64,000 nucleotides of DNA, taken from Methylobacterium sp. Lineage in GTDB: Bacteria > Pseudomonadota > Alphaproteobacteria > Rhizobiales > Beijerinckiaceae. Of the stretch, positions 16,530 through 24,725 are shown piece by piece (the stretch's first letter is position 1; every line of letters begins with the position of its first letter). The notes below the pieces were generated by a model, which was not told the DNA's origin, did no database searches, and saw only the letters and a program-made list of their open reading frames with translations. The stretch covers positions 1 to 64,000 of the forward strand of contig PERO01000006.1 in NCBI GenBank assembly GCA_002928875.1, given 5' to 3'. The translations under genes were made by a program, and so were the position numbers.

Positions 16530-17609
16530 ATGGCAAAACTACCGAAATTCAAGGCCGCTGCCGTGCATGCCGCTCCGGTTTTTCTCGACAAGTCGGCAAC
16601 GACCGAAAAAGCGATCTCGATCATGCGAGAAGCCGCGAAAGCGGGCGCGGAGCTGATCGCCTTCCCCGAAACCTTCATCCCAGCCTTTCCTGTCTGGGCT
16701 GCGCTCTGGCCGCCGATCAACAATCACGAATTCTTCGGAATAATGGCGGACGAATCCCTATTGGCGAATGGACCGGAGATCGAGCGTCTGCGCCAGGAAG
16801 CCAGAAAGCTGAATGTCGTGCTTTCCATCGGCATCAGCGAGCGCTCTCCTGCGAGTCTGGGCGGTCTCTGGAACTCGAACCTGATCATCGGAGACGACGG
16901 TCGCGTGCTTGTTCACCATCGCAAGCTGGTCCCGACTTTCTATGAAAAGCTGGTCTGGGCGAATGGCGACGGCGAAGGGCTACGCGTGGCCGAAACACGG
17001 CTGGGCCGCATCGGCAATCTGATTTGCGGCGAGAACACCAATCCACTCGCCCGTTATGCGTTGATGGCGCAGGGCGAACAGGTGCATATCTCGAGCTGGC
17101 CGCCGATCTGGCCGACGAGACCGCCCACCGGCGGCGGCAATTTCAACAACGTCGCCGCGAACCGCATCCGCGCCAGCGCGCATTCGTTCGAAGCGAAGGC
17201 CTTCGGGCTCGTGACCGCCGGGTTCATGGACAAGTCCATGCGCGACATGCTCGTCAATCGCGACCCCGCAGTGGCAGAAGTGATCGACTATACGCCGCGT
17301 GCTGCGTCGTTTTTCGTCGACCCCACGGGCGAACAGATCGGAGACCTTCTCCAGGACGAGGAAGGGATCGCCTACGCCCATCTCGATCTCGCCCGCTGCG
17401 TCGAGCCCAAGCAGTTTCACGACGTCGTCGGCTATTACAACCGGTTCGACGTCTTCGACCTTCGCATCCGGCGCGAGCGTCAGGCCCCGGCGCATTTTCA
17501 GGATGTGATCCATGACGATCTCGTCCGCCCGACCGACGCGGAGCACGAGACGATGGCGCCACCGGCCCACACGAACGGCGCCTATCTGCAATCCATGAGA
17601 TCCGCATGA
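16530..17609 (+). CDS. Nitrilase (carbon-nitrogen hydrolase)
   Basis: 359 residues. The catalytic triad is visible: Glu47 (AFPETFIP), Lys132 (HRKLVPTF) and Cys166 (NLICGEN). Length and motifs fit true nitrilases or cyanide hydratase-type enzymes that convert nitriles to carboxylate plus ammonia. It is the first rightward gene after the divergent LysR promoter and is followed by a three-gene ABC importer, which suggests that imported nitriles (or amides) are hydrolysed as a nitrogen source. Substrate range is not decidable. Confidence 0.92.
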   Translation: MAKLPKFKAAAVHAAPVFLDKSATTEKAISIMREAAKAGAELIAFPETFIPAFPVWAALWPPINNHEFFGIMADESLLANGPEIERLRQEARKLNVVLSIGISERSPASLGGLWNSNLIIGDDGRVLVHHRKLVPTFYEKLVWANGDGEGLRVAETRLGRIGNLICGENTNPLARYALMAQGEQVHISSWPPIWPTRPPTGGGNFNNVAANRIRASAHSFEAKAFGLVTAGFMDKSMRDMLVNRDPAVAEVIDYTPRAASFFVDPTGEQIGDLLQDEEGIAYAHLDLARCVEPKQFHDVVGYYNRFDVFDLRIRRERQAPAHFQDVIHDDLVRPTDAEHETMAPPAHTNGAYLQSMRSA

Positions 17610-17652
17610 TTCCGGCAGCCAGCGGGTCATTTCCCATCGAAGGATTATTCCG

Positions 17653-18966
17653 ATGACAACACGGTATTTGGGTCGACATGTCAGCGGCACATGCCCCTGC
17701 GGCGCGGTTCATGAGACGGTTGCGACCGGCGTGGAGACAGCAGTCGACGAGGCGATTATCTCCGCGGTCTTTCCGCGCAGGGCCTTGCGCCGCGAGGTGC
17801 TGAAAGCGATCGGCTCGGCAGGCCTGCTCGCGGCCCTCGCCGACATTCTGCCGCTCTCGACCTTGAAGGCCATCGCCCAGGAGCGCGCTCCACTCGAGAA
17901 GGCGAATATCAATGTCGGCTTCTTGCCGATCACCTGCGCGACGCCGCTCATCATGGGTTTTGAACGCGGGATCTTTTCCCGCAACGGCCTGAATGTGAGC
18001 CTTCAGAAGATCCCCGGCATCGGGCTTATCCGCGACAAGATGATCAACGGCGAGCTCGATGTATCGCAGCAGGTGATGCCCGTAGCGCTCGCGACCTCAG
18101 CCGGCGTGGGTGGAACGGTGGTGCCAACCAAGGTGCTGACCATCCTGAACCAGCACGGCAATTCGCTGGTTCTCGCCATGAAGCACAGGGACAACCGTGA
18201 CCCGAAGAACTGGAAAGGCTTTCGCTTCGCCATTCCGTTCGAGCAATCGCACCAAGCCCTTCAATTGCGCCACTATCTGGCCGAAGCAGGTCTCGATCCC
18301 GACAAGGACGTGGTCTATCGCGTGGTGCCGCCGACGGAATATGTGTCGAACCTCCGCGTGGGCAGCATTGATGGCTTCTTTGGAGGCGAACCCGGCGGAC
18401 AACGCGCCGTTGTTGAAGGCGCGGGCTTCATCCACCTGATTTCGAAGGAAATCTGGGAGGGGCATCCCTGCTGCTCCGTGACCGCCACGGATGCCTGGAT
18501 CAAGCAGAATCCCAACACCTTCATGGCCGTTTTCCGCTCGGTGATCGAAGCAGGCATTCATGCCTCGAAGCCGGAAAATCGCGCAGGAATGTCGAAGGTC
18601 CTGGCGCAGACCAATTACCTCAACGCGCCGGAAGGCGTGATCGAGCAGGTGATTGGCGGTCGCTTCGCCGATGGCCTTGGGAACATCCGGACCGTCCCGG
18701 ATCGCGTGAATTTCGATCCGTTTCCGCATTACTCGATGGCCGTCTGGCTGACGACCCAGATGCGGCGCTGGAACATGATCAGCACCGATCTCGATCACAG
18801 GAAACTGGCCGAACGCGTGATGCTCGCGACCGATGCGCGGCGCCTGATGGCGGAGCAGGGCGTGACCGTCACTGATGCCGATTTCAGGCGCGAACGTATT
18901 CTTGGCCGGGAGTTCGATTCCAATGACCCAGATGGATATCTCCGCACGCTCCCGAACCGGGGATAG
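17653..18966 (+). CDS. Nitrate/sulfonate-type ABC substrate-binding protein (NrtA/CmpA-like)
   Basis: 437 residues. An N-terminal region with a Cys pair (TCPCGAVHETV) precedes an RRALRREVLKAIGSAGLLAAL segment that resembles a Tat or signal-anchor region (about 42-65). The mature part starts near INVGFLPITCATPLIMGFERGIF, characteristic of NrtA/CmpA/SsuA-type binding proteins. The 40-residue extension ahead of the signal is unusual. The gene follows the nitrilase by 43 bp and precedes permease and ATPase genes. Ligand unknown; nitrile, cyanate or an organic anion are possible by context. Confidence 0.88.
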   Translation: MTTRYLGRHVSGTCPCGAVHETVATGVETAVDEAIISAVFPRRALRREVLKAIGSAGLLAALADILPLSTLKAIAQERAPLEKANINVGFLPITCATPLIMGFERGIFSRNGLNVSLQKIPGIGLIRDKMINGELDVSQQVMPVALATSAGVGGTVVPTKVLTILNQHGNSLVLAMKHRDNRDPKNWKGFRFAIPFEQSHQALQLRHYLAEAGLDPDKDVVYRVVPPTEYVSNLRVGSIDGFFGGEPGGQRAVVEGAGFIHLISKEIWEGHPCCSVTATDAWIKQNPNTFMAVFRSVIEAGIHASKPENRAGMSKVLAQTNYLNAPEGVIEQVIGGRFADGLGNIRTVPDRVNFDPFPHYSMAVWLTTQMRRWNMISTDLDHRKLAERVMLATDARRLMAEQGVTVTDADFRRERILGREFDSNDPDGYLRTLPNRG

Positions 18967-18973
18967 CGCGCCA

Positions 18974-19846
18974 ATGAGCAGACTGGCTTCGGCATCGAAG
19001 CTCGGGACGGCCATGCTCGACCGGCCGTGGATCGTCTCGCTCGTGTTGTTCTGCGTCTTTGTCGCGGCGTGGCATCTCGCGGTCTCGACGGAAGGCGGAA
19101 GCGGGGCCGGGATCGATCCGGAATATGCCAAGCTCATGGGGCAATCGGCGGAATCGGCGTCCAATGCGGGGATCCCTTCTCCTGCTGCGGTCGCGCGGCG
19201 CGCGCTGGAGCTTGGTACGAACGCTTTCGACCGCGCGAACCCGAACAACCTCGGCATCGCCTGGCATCTCCTTCATTCGCTGGGGCGCGTGGCGCTTGGT
19301 TACCTGCTCGCGGTCCTCGTCGCGGTGCCACTGGGCTTCGCAATCGGGCTGACGCCGAAGCTCTATTCGGCCCTCAACCCCTTCATCCAGTTGCTGAAGC
19401 CAATCTCGCCCCTCGCGTGGATGCCGCTGGCGCTCTACGCGCTGAAGGACAGCGGACAGGCGGCGATCTTCATCATCTTCATCTGTTCCCTCTGGCCGCT
19501 GCTGATCAACACAGCGGCCGGCGCCGGCAGCGTGCGGCAGGATTGGCTGAACGTCGCCCGGGTACTCGGGCTCGCCACGCCGACGAAAATCCTCCGGATC
19601 GTCCTGCCGGCTTCCGTGCCGATGATCCTCACGGGTATGCGGATTTCGATCGGCGTCGCGTGGTTCGTCATCGTCGCCGCAGAGATGGTCGTCGGCCAGA
19701 ACGGCATCGGCTATTTCATCTGGAACGAATGGAACAACCTCCAGATCGCCAGCATGATTGTTGCGATCGTCCTGATCGGCTTCGTCGGATTGCTGTTGGA
19801 TCAGGCCCTCGCCTGGATCGGCCAACGCTTCAGCTTCCGGGAGTGA
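18974..19846 (+). CDS. ABC transporter permease (NrtB/SsuC/TauC-like)
   Basis: About 290 residues with an N-terminal helix and a BPD_transp_1 domain. The EAA-like loop is visible around WLNVARVLGLATPTKILRIVLPASVPMILTGMR. Start is uncertain: ATG 18974 lies 8 bp after the previous stop; in-frame ATG 18923 would overlap the binding-protein gene by 44 bp and has GGGAG upstream. Inner membrane; pairs with the next ATPase gene. Confidence 0.88.
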   Translation: MSRLASASKLGTAMLDRPWIVSLVLFCVFVAAWHLAVSTEGGSGAGIDPEYAKLMGQSAESASNAGIPSPAAVARRALELGTNAFDRANPNNLGIAWHLLHSLGRVALGYLLAVLVAVPLGFAIGLTPKLYSALNPFIQLLKPISPLAWMPLALYALKDSGQAAIFIIFICSLWPLLINTAAGAGSVRQDWLNVARVLGLATPTKILRIVLPASVPMILTGMRISIGVAWFVIVAAEMVVGQNGIGYFIWNEWNNLQIASMIVAIVLIGFVGLLLDQALAWIGQRFSFRE

Positions 19847-19851
19847 CGACG

Positions 19852-20664
19852 ATGTTGCAACGCGTGAAACCAGAATGGGCATTCGTGGAGATTGCCGGCG
19901 TCAGCAAGAGGTTTGGTGCCCGCGATGCCAGCTTTCTGGCGTTGGAAAACATCTCCCTCAGCATCGCCAGAGGTGAATTCGTCAGCCTGATCGGCCATTC
20001 CGGCTGCGGAAAAAGCACACTCCTTAACCTTGTGGCCGGCCTGAGCGAACCGAGCGAGGGGCAAATCTTTTGCGAAGGGCAGGCAATTGCCGGCCCCGGT
20101 CCGGATCGCGGCGTTGTCTTTCAAAACCATTCGCTCCTGCCCTGGATGACCTGTCGCGAGAATATCCTGCTCGGCGTCCGGAACGTCTTCAAGGGCGCGC
20201 TGGACGAGAAGGGGATGGCAGCCAAGGTCGATGCCGCGCTGAGCCTCGTGCATCTCGAGCATGCCGCCTCGAAATATCCGTGCGAGATTTCCGGCGGCAT
20301 GAAGCAAAGGGTCGGCATTGCGCGGGCGCTGTCCATCGAACCGAAGGTGCTGCTGCTCGACGAACCTTTCGGTGCCCTCGATGCGCTGACCCGCGCGAGC
20401 CTGCAGGATGAATTGATCCGAATCGTCGAGGCGACCCGCTCGACGGTCCTGATGGTGACCCACGATATCGACGAGGCGATCCTGCTTTCGGACCGTGTGG
20501 TGATGATGACGAACGGACCGGCGGCACGCATCGGCGAGGTGTTGACGGTCGATATTCCCCGGCCGCGCGACCGGCTCGCGATGACGAGGACAGCGGGCTA
20601 CGCTGAATGTCGTCGGCGATTGCTGGAGTTTCTGTATCTGAAACAGGTGAAACGCGGAACATGA
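19852..20664 (+). CDS. ABC transporter ATPase (NrtD/SsuB/TauB-like)
   Basis: 270 residues. Walker A GHSGCGKST (48-56), Q-loop QNHSLLPW (91-98), signature SGGMKQR (147-153), Walker B LLLDEP (167-172) and switch His in MVTHDIDEA. The start at 19852 lies 5 bp after the permease stop with GGGAG upstream. It completes a full importer with the two preceding genes. Confidence 0.92.
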   Translation: MLQRVKPEWAFVEIAGVSKRFGARDASFLALENISLSIARGEFVSLIGHSGCGKSTLLNLVAGLSEPSEGQIFCEGQAIAGPGPDRGVVFQNHSLLPWMTCRENILLGVRNVFKGALDEKGMAAKVDAALSLVHLEHAASKYPCEISGGMKQRVGIARALSIEPKVLLLDEPFGALDALTRASLQDELIRIVEATRSTVLMVTHDIDEAILLSDRVVMMTNGPAARIGEVLTVDIPRPRDRLAMTRTAGYAECRRRLLEFLYLKQVKRGT

Positions 20665-20727
20665 CCACTCAGGATGGGCACATTGGCTCACGCCTCTCCC
20701 GATTGCATGAGCGGCCGTTATACGAGG

Positions 20728-20853
20728 TCAGATCTCAACGCCCTCTCGGAGCATCAGGGCATCCTCGACATCAACGCCGAGATATCGAACTGACGTCTCG
20801 ATCCTGGTGTGCCCGAGCAGGATCGGGACAGCGCGCAGGTTGCCGCGTGCGGA
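20728..20853 (-). pseudogene. Remnant of a tyrosine recombinase/integrase (C-terminus only)
   Basis: Translation of this stretch gives ARGNLRAVPILLGHTRIE followed by TSVRYLGVDVEDAL, the C-terminal catalytic end of XerC/D-like integrases: LLGH carries the conserved His and VRYLGV the nucleophile Tyr. Upstream catalytic Arg/Lys segments are missing; the frame before residue 33 has no resemblance. A decayed integrase remnant at the left edge of the DUF5681/methyltransferase island. Confidence 0.75.
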
Positions 20854-21100
20854 GATGCACGGACAGATCGCAGCAGCTGGGCAAGACAAAATCATTGAGC
20901 GTCCCGCCCCTGCATTCGACATTGTAAGCAAGCTCAAGCGCGCAGGCTCCACGATCTCAAATTGAACGCGTTTGTCGGTCTGACGCGCGGATTAAATTTG
21001 AATTGGCTTGGAAGAAGGTCGGCTTTTGGTGTTCGCGTTGCGCGGAATGAATGACCGGAATGCGGGCGCGAAGATGCCGGCCTGGTTATGGTCTTGGTCA

Positions 21101-22045
21101 TTACCCAACGCGATTGAACCGCATACGGACCTCACGCGGCTTCACTCCCAACTGGCGCAGGAGCTTCTCCGGCATGGGCGGCATCGGCTTTTTCAGAGGT
21201 GGTTTGCACCCCAGCGGCGCGAAGGCCTCTTCGAGCTTTCGGATGAGCGTCGGCCTTGACGAACAGATCAGCGCGAACGTTCGGTCCTGCATTTCCTTTG
21301 AGGCCAGCTTCCAGCGCGCGGGCATGATGCGGTCAATCCACATCACGAAAAACTCCGCCATCGTCAAAGTCTTCCGCGTTTCCCGGCTGAAAAATACGCT
21401 TTCGTCATAGATCATCTTGATATGCAGCGCATCGCGCCAGCGTTTGAATAGCAGGTGTGTTTGAAGGCTTTCTTCGCCATAGGGACCGATGACGCGAAGG
21501 CCACCCTTGCGCGAGCAGGACATGTCTTCCGGCCGCGGGATCCAATCCGGGATTGGTTCTCCTGTTTTGCGGCAACTTTCGGTGATTTGCTCAAATCGCC
21601 TCCGTTGTTCGTCGATCCAATCCTTATTGGCGTGATAATCTGCCTCCACCGCGCGCTGTGTGGCTTCGTCAAATTCCAGCAAGAGCCGGTTTGCCATAAC
21701 CCCGCCTCCGAAGGCGATCTTGCTCAGGTTCCGCATAATTGCTTCTTGCAAGGGAACCTCGCGGACACCTTCGCCATCCCGGATCTTTACCGGCGTCGAA
21801 AAAAATCGCTGCCGGATTTCGGTCGACGAAGAAGCGAGGCTTGGCTCAGGCGCCTTGGCCTTGCCGCTTCCCTTAGGCCGTCCCGCGGGATTGCCGGATT
21901 GTCCCTTCTGGAAGCGGGTGGGCACCGGCGGCTTCTTGTAGCCGACAGGCTCGGCCGGCCGATCCAGCGTGGCTTTCGATGCGCCATCAGAAAGCGGCGC
22001 AAGAGCTGCATCGCGAATTGGGCGCGCCTCTTTATCGTTGCTCAT
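21101..22045 (-). CDS. DUF5681 domain protein
   Basis: 314 residues. GYKKPPVPTRFQKGQSGNPA then GRPKGS at about 34-60 is the DUF5681 signature. The rest is charged and helical without a recognised motif. Its ATG overlaps the stop of the upstream ParB-methyltransferase gene (ATGA), so the two are coupled. DUF5681 proteins often accompany such methyltransferases on genomic islands and prophage-like regions; the role is unknown. Confidence 0.85.
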   Translation of the reverse strand: MSNDKEARPIRDAALAPLSDGASKATLDRPAEPVGYKKPPVPTRFQKGQSGNPAGRPKGSGKAKAPEPSLASSSTEIRQRFFSTPVKIRDGEGVREVPLQEAIMRNLSKIAFGGGVMANRLLLEFDEATQRAVEADYHANKDWIDEQRRRFEQITESCRKTGEPIPDWIPRPEDMSCSRKGGLRVIGPYGEESLQTHLLFKRWRDALHIKMIYDESVFFSRETRKTLTMAEFFVMWIDRIMPARWKLASKEMQDRTFALICSSRPTLIRKLEEAFAPLGCKPPLKKPMPPMPEKLLRQLGVKPREVRMRFNRVG

Positions 22046-23532
22046 TGGATTTCTTCCGACATGCGCGCGGTGCGGGATGCGGAACGGCCAGTCCGGGTCT
22101 GGCTTCGTGCGGCGACAGCCTTGCGCAAGCCCGGTTCAACACCGTGGAAGCGAGTTTGACTGGCGAGTGGCCGAACCTCCAGTCGCACTTCTGCGATATC
22201 CTCAAAGGTGGGGTGATCGTGACCCGATCGTGCGGCCCCCTCCCCGCCCGTTCCGTCCTCGGCCAGCAGTCTCGCCTGCTGTCCCGTCAGCCGCTCCCAG
22301 CGCATGATGATCGTGTCGCAATAGGCGGGGTCGTATTCGATGAGGCGCGCCTTGCGCCCGCAGGTCTCGGCCGCGATCAGCGTCGTGCCGGAACCGCCGA
22401 AGGCATCGAGGACGATCTCACCACGCTTCGTGCAATCGCGGATCGCATCGGCCACGAGTGCGACCGGCTTCACCGTGGGATGCATGGCCAGTTCTTCGCT
22501 GCGCTGACTGCCAAGGCTCGAGATCCCGGCATAGTCCCAGACATTGGTGCGGTATCTGCCGGTATCCCCGAGGCCGAAGGTGTTGGTGTGTTCAGCCGTC
22601 CCGACCTTGAAAACGAAGACCAGCTCGTGCTTCGAGCGGTAGAAGGTTCCCATGCCGCCATTGGTCTTGTTCCAGACGCAGAGGTTCTTCAGTTCGCTGA
22701 AGGCCGCAGCACCGGCATCGAGCAACTCCCTCATATGCCGCCAATCCATGCAGACGAACGCGATCGCCCCATCCCGGCACCACGCGCCCATCTGCAAAAG
22801 GGTTGTCGTGAGGAACGCGGTGAACTCGTTCTGGCTCATCTCGCCGGAGGCAAAGGCAAACTCCCGGTGCCTCACCTCCCCCAGACCGCAGACATGCCCA
22901 TCGATCTTCACGTTGTAGTGCGGATCGGTGAAGACGAGGTCGACCCTCTCCGAGCCAAGCAGCGTCGTGTAATCGCTCGCCTCTCGCGCATCGCCACAGA
23001 TCAGCTTGTGTTTGCCGAGCGCCCAGAGATCACCGCGTCGGGTGACAGCGGTTTCCGGGAGGGGTGGCACGCGATCCGCCGGCTCGCCCCCTTTCGGCTC
23101 GTCTTTCTTCTCGCGCGAGGCATCAAGCACGAAGTCGACCTCGGCAAGGGAGAAGCCGGTGACCTCGACATCAAAATCAAGATCGATCAGCCCCTGCAGT
23201 TCGATCGCCAGTATATCCGCATCCCAACCTGCATTCAGGGCGAGCTTGTTATCGGCCAGGATATAGGCCCGTCGATCGCTCTCGGTGAGGTGCGACAGTG
23301 CGAGTGTTGGCACCTCTGCCATCGCCAGCAGCCTGGCCGCCTCCACGCGACCATGGCCCGCAATGATTCCGCCATCATCCGACACCAGAACCGGGTTGGT
23401 GAACCCGAAGCGACGGATGCTCTCGGCAATCTGCCGGATCTGCCGCTTCGAATGCCGCCGCGCATTGTTGGGGTGTGGGCGGAGCTGGGAAACAGCCCGC
23501 ATCTCAATTGCGGGTGCGTTCTTCAAACTCAT
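22042..23532 (-). CDS. ParB-like nuclease domain fused to a DNA methyltransferase, altered motif IV
   Basis: 496 residues. N-terminal ParB/sulfiredoxin-type domain (about 8-100) with GGIIAGHGRVEAA at 54-66. C-terminal beta-class DNA methyltransferase: motif IV region at 200-210 reads VFTDPHYNV where the family has DPPY, and motif I is LDAFGGSGTT (375-384). His205 replaces the second Pro of DPPY (codon CAC at 22920-22918), so activity is uncertain. The ATG at 23532 has GAGAGG upstream. Likely an orphan methyltransferase of an island or prophage; no restriction endonuclease gene is nearby. Confidence 0.9.
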   Translation of the reverse strand: MSLKNAPAIEMRAVSQLRPHPNNARRHSKRQIRQIAESIRRFGFTNPVLVSDDGGIIAGHGRVEAARLLAMAEVPTLALSHLTESDRRAYILADNKLALNAGWDADILAIELQGLIDLDFDVEVTGFSLAEVDFVLDASREKKDEPKGGEPADRVPPLPETAVTRRGDLWALGKHKLICGDAREASDYTTLLGSERVDLVFTDPHYNVKIDGHVCGLGEVRHREFAFASGEMSQNEFTAFLTTTLLQMGAWCRDGAIAFVCMDWRHMRELLDAGAAAFSELKNLCVWNKTNGGMGTFYRSKHELVFVFKVGTAEHTNTFGLGDTGRYRTNVWDYAGISSLGSQRSEELAMHPTVKPVALVADAIRDCTKRGEIVLDAFGGSGTTLIAAETCGRKARLIEYDPAYCDTIIMRWERLTGQQARLLAEDGTGGEGAARSGHDHPTFEDIAEVRLEVRPLASQTRFHGVEPGLRKAVAARSQTRTGRSASRTARMSEEIQ

Positions 23533-23583
23533 TTTTGCTATCCTCTCTTCGGAACGACGGCCATGAAGAAAGGATAAAAACAA

Positions 23584-24725
23584 GCTTTTGCATGTAAATA
23601 GATATTGTTTATACCTTCATTCAACGGGTTTTAAAACTCACCGACAAGCATCTTATGTATTCTAAAATATAAAACTGCAGAACAGCGACCTGTCGGAAAA
23701 TTCTTTATTGAAGCGGGCTTCAAACGGCGTTGAATGGGCGTTGAAACCCGCTTCAAAAAAATCGGGGAGTTTCAAACTTCGAAAAAGCGCACAAATACTG
23801 TGATTTATACATGCGGCAGATTTCGTCTTGAGCGGCCAGCCGACGTCCAGTGGCCCCGATTCCGGCTTTCTTGGAAGGCCTGATTCGCGCTTTTCGGATG
23901 ACAAAAGCAACTCTTTTCCGGCTGCGAGCGACCACCATCCGAATAACGTGGACGGGCTTCGGGACTGTTCCGCTTGACCAAGCCGCAAAAGGAAGCATTC
24001 GTGTCAACGCAATCGGACGGCGCCCTTACAGGCACCTTCGATTGTGCGCATCCAACAGGAGGTCCGGTCCTGTGCCGGGAGGGAGTGCCGCCCCTCAGGA
24101 TGCGCTTCTCTCTCTTTCTGACAAAGCCGTCGATGCTCCAGAGGCAGCCGACCGCGAAAACCGGGCAGAGCCGCATCTGCTCCTCACACTGGCTTTCAAA
24201 TCCCATTGATCGACCGCCATGAGTGACCTGGCACCAAAACAGGCCGCGTGGCACCCCGCCAAACCCGGATGCTGAACCGCAATCCCGGATAAGCGATGCG
24301 AAATCCCACCATGGCGACCATTGCGCCCGGACAAGCTCACGCCGCAACAGGCGAATTCAGCCCATTCACAGACCGAAAATGCTGCCGAATTCGCTGTTTT
24401 AGCCGCCGAACTTCCCTGTTCCGCAAACAAAATTCCCTGTTCCCCCATGGGATTTTTTGGGCGTCAACCATCTGATAAACAGATCTTATCTGTAGAAATC
24501 TTCAAGAAAATGGGCATCAGAATTCCGAGAAATTCCCTGTTTCTGGGTCAGAACAGGGAAACCCCGCGGAGAGCGGCCGGATCCGCACTGCGTGCTCCAC
24601 CAATCTTCCCTTCGACATGAGCGGTCTCGCTGCGGCGGGGGAAAAACGCCGGGATTTCGGGCGTTTGCCGCTGGCCTTCGGGCAGGCCGTGATCGTTCCG
24701 GCAGCCGCCTTGCCATTTTCCCGTC
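23584..24725. other. AT-richer intergenic stretch with repeats, no recognisable gene
   Basis: About 1.1 kb upstream of the methyltransferase gene. Base composition is clearly AT-richer than the flanks up to about 23850. It contains an inverted repeat TTGAAGCGGG (23708-23717) / CCCGCTTCAA (23747-23756) and, further right, the TTCCCTGTT repeats listed separately. Frames in it show no family resemblance. Confidence 0.5.
24412..24560. repeat. TTCCCTGTT repeats with a terminal hairpin
   Basis: TTCCCTGTT occurs at 24412-24420, 24433-24441 and 24533-24541, and its inverse AACAGGGAA at 24552-24560, giving a 9-bp stem with a 10-base loop at the right end. Repeats of this kind occur near integrase genes and island ends in rhizobia (from memory). 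Confidence 0.6.

Noticed and set aside
19027-19851. N-terminal extension of the ABC ATPase frame
   Set aside because: It overlaps the permease gene in another frame and has no resemblance to ABC proteins before the ATG at 19852.
20853-20952. The N-terminal 33 codons of the integrase-like frame
   Set aside because: No integrase resemblance upstream of ARGNLRAV; only the C-terminal scrap is supported.
23805-24347. A 180-codon leftward frame in the AT-rich stretch
   Set aside because: No ribosome-binding site, no family resemblance, and composition like random sequence.
24412-24560. TTCCCTGTT repeats as a CRISPR array
   Set aside because: Only three short copies with irregular spacing and no cas genes.
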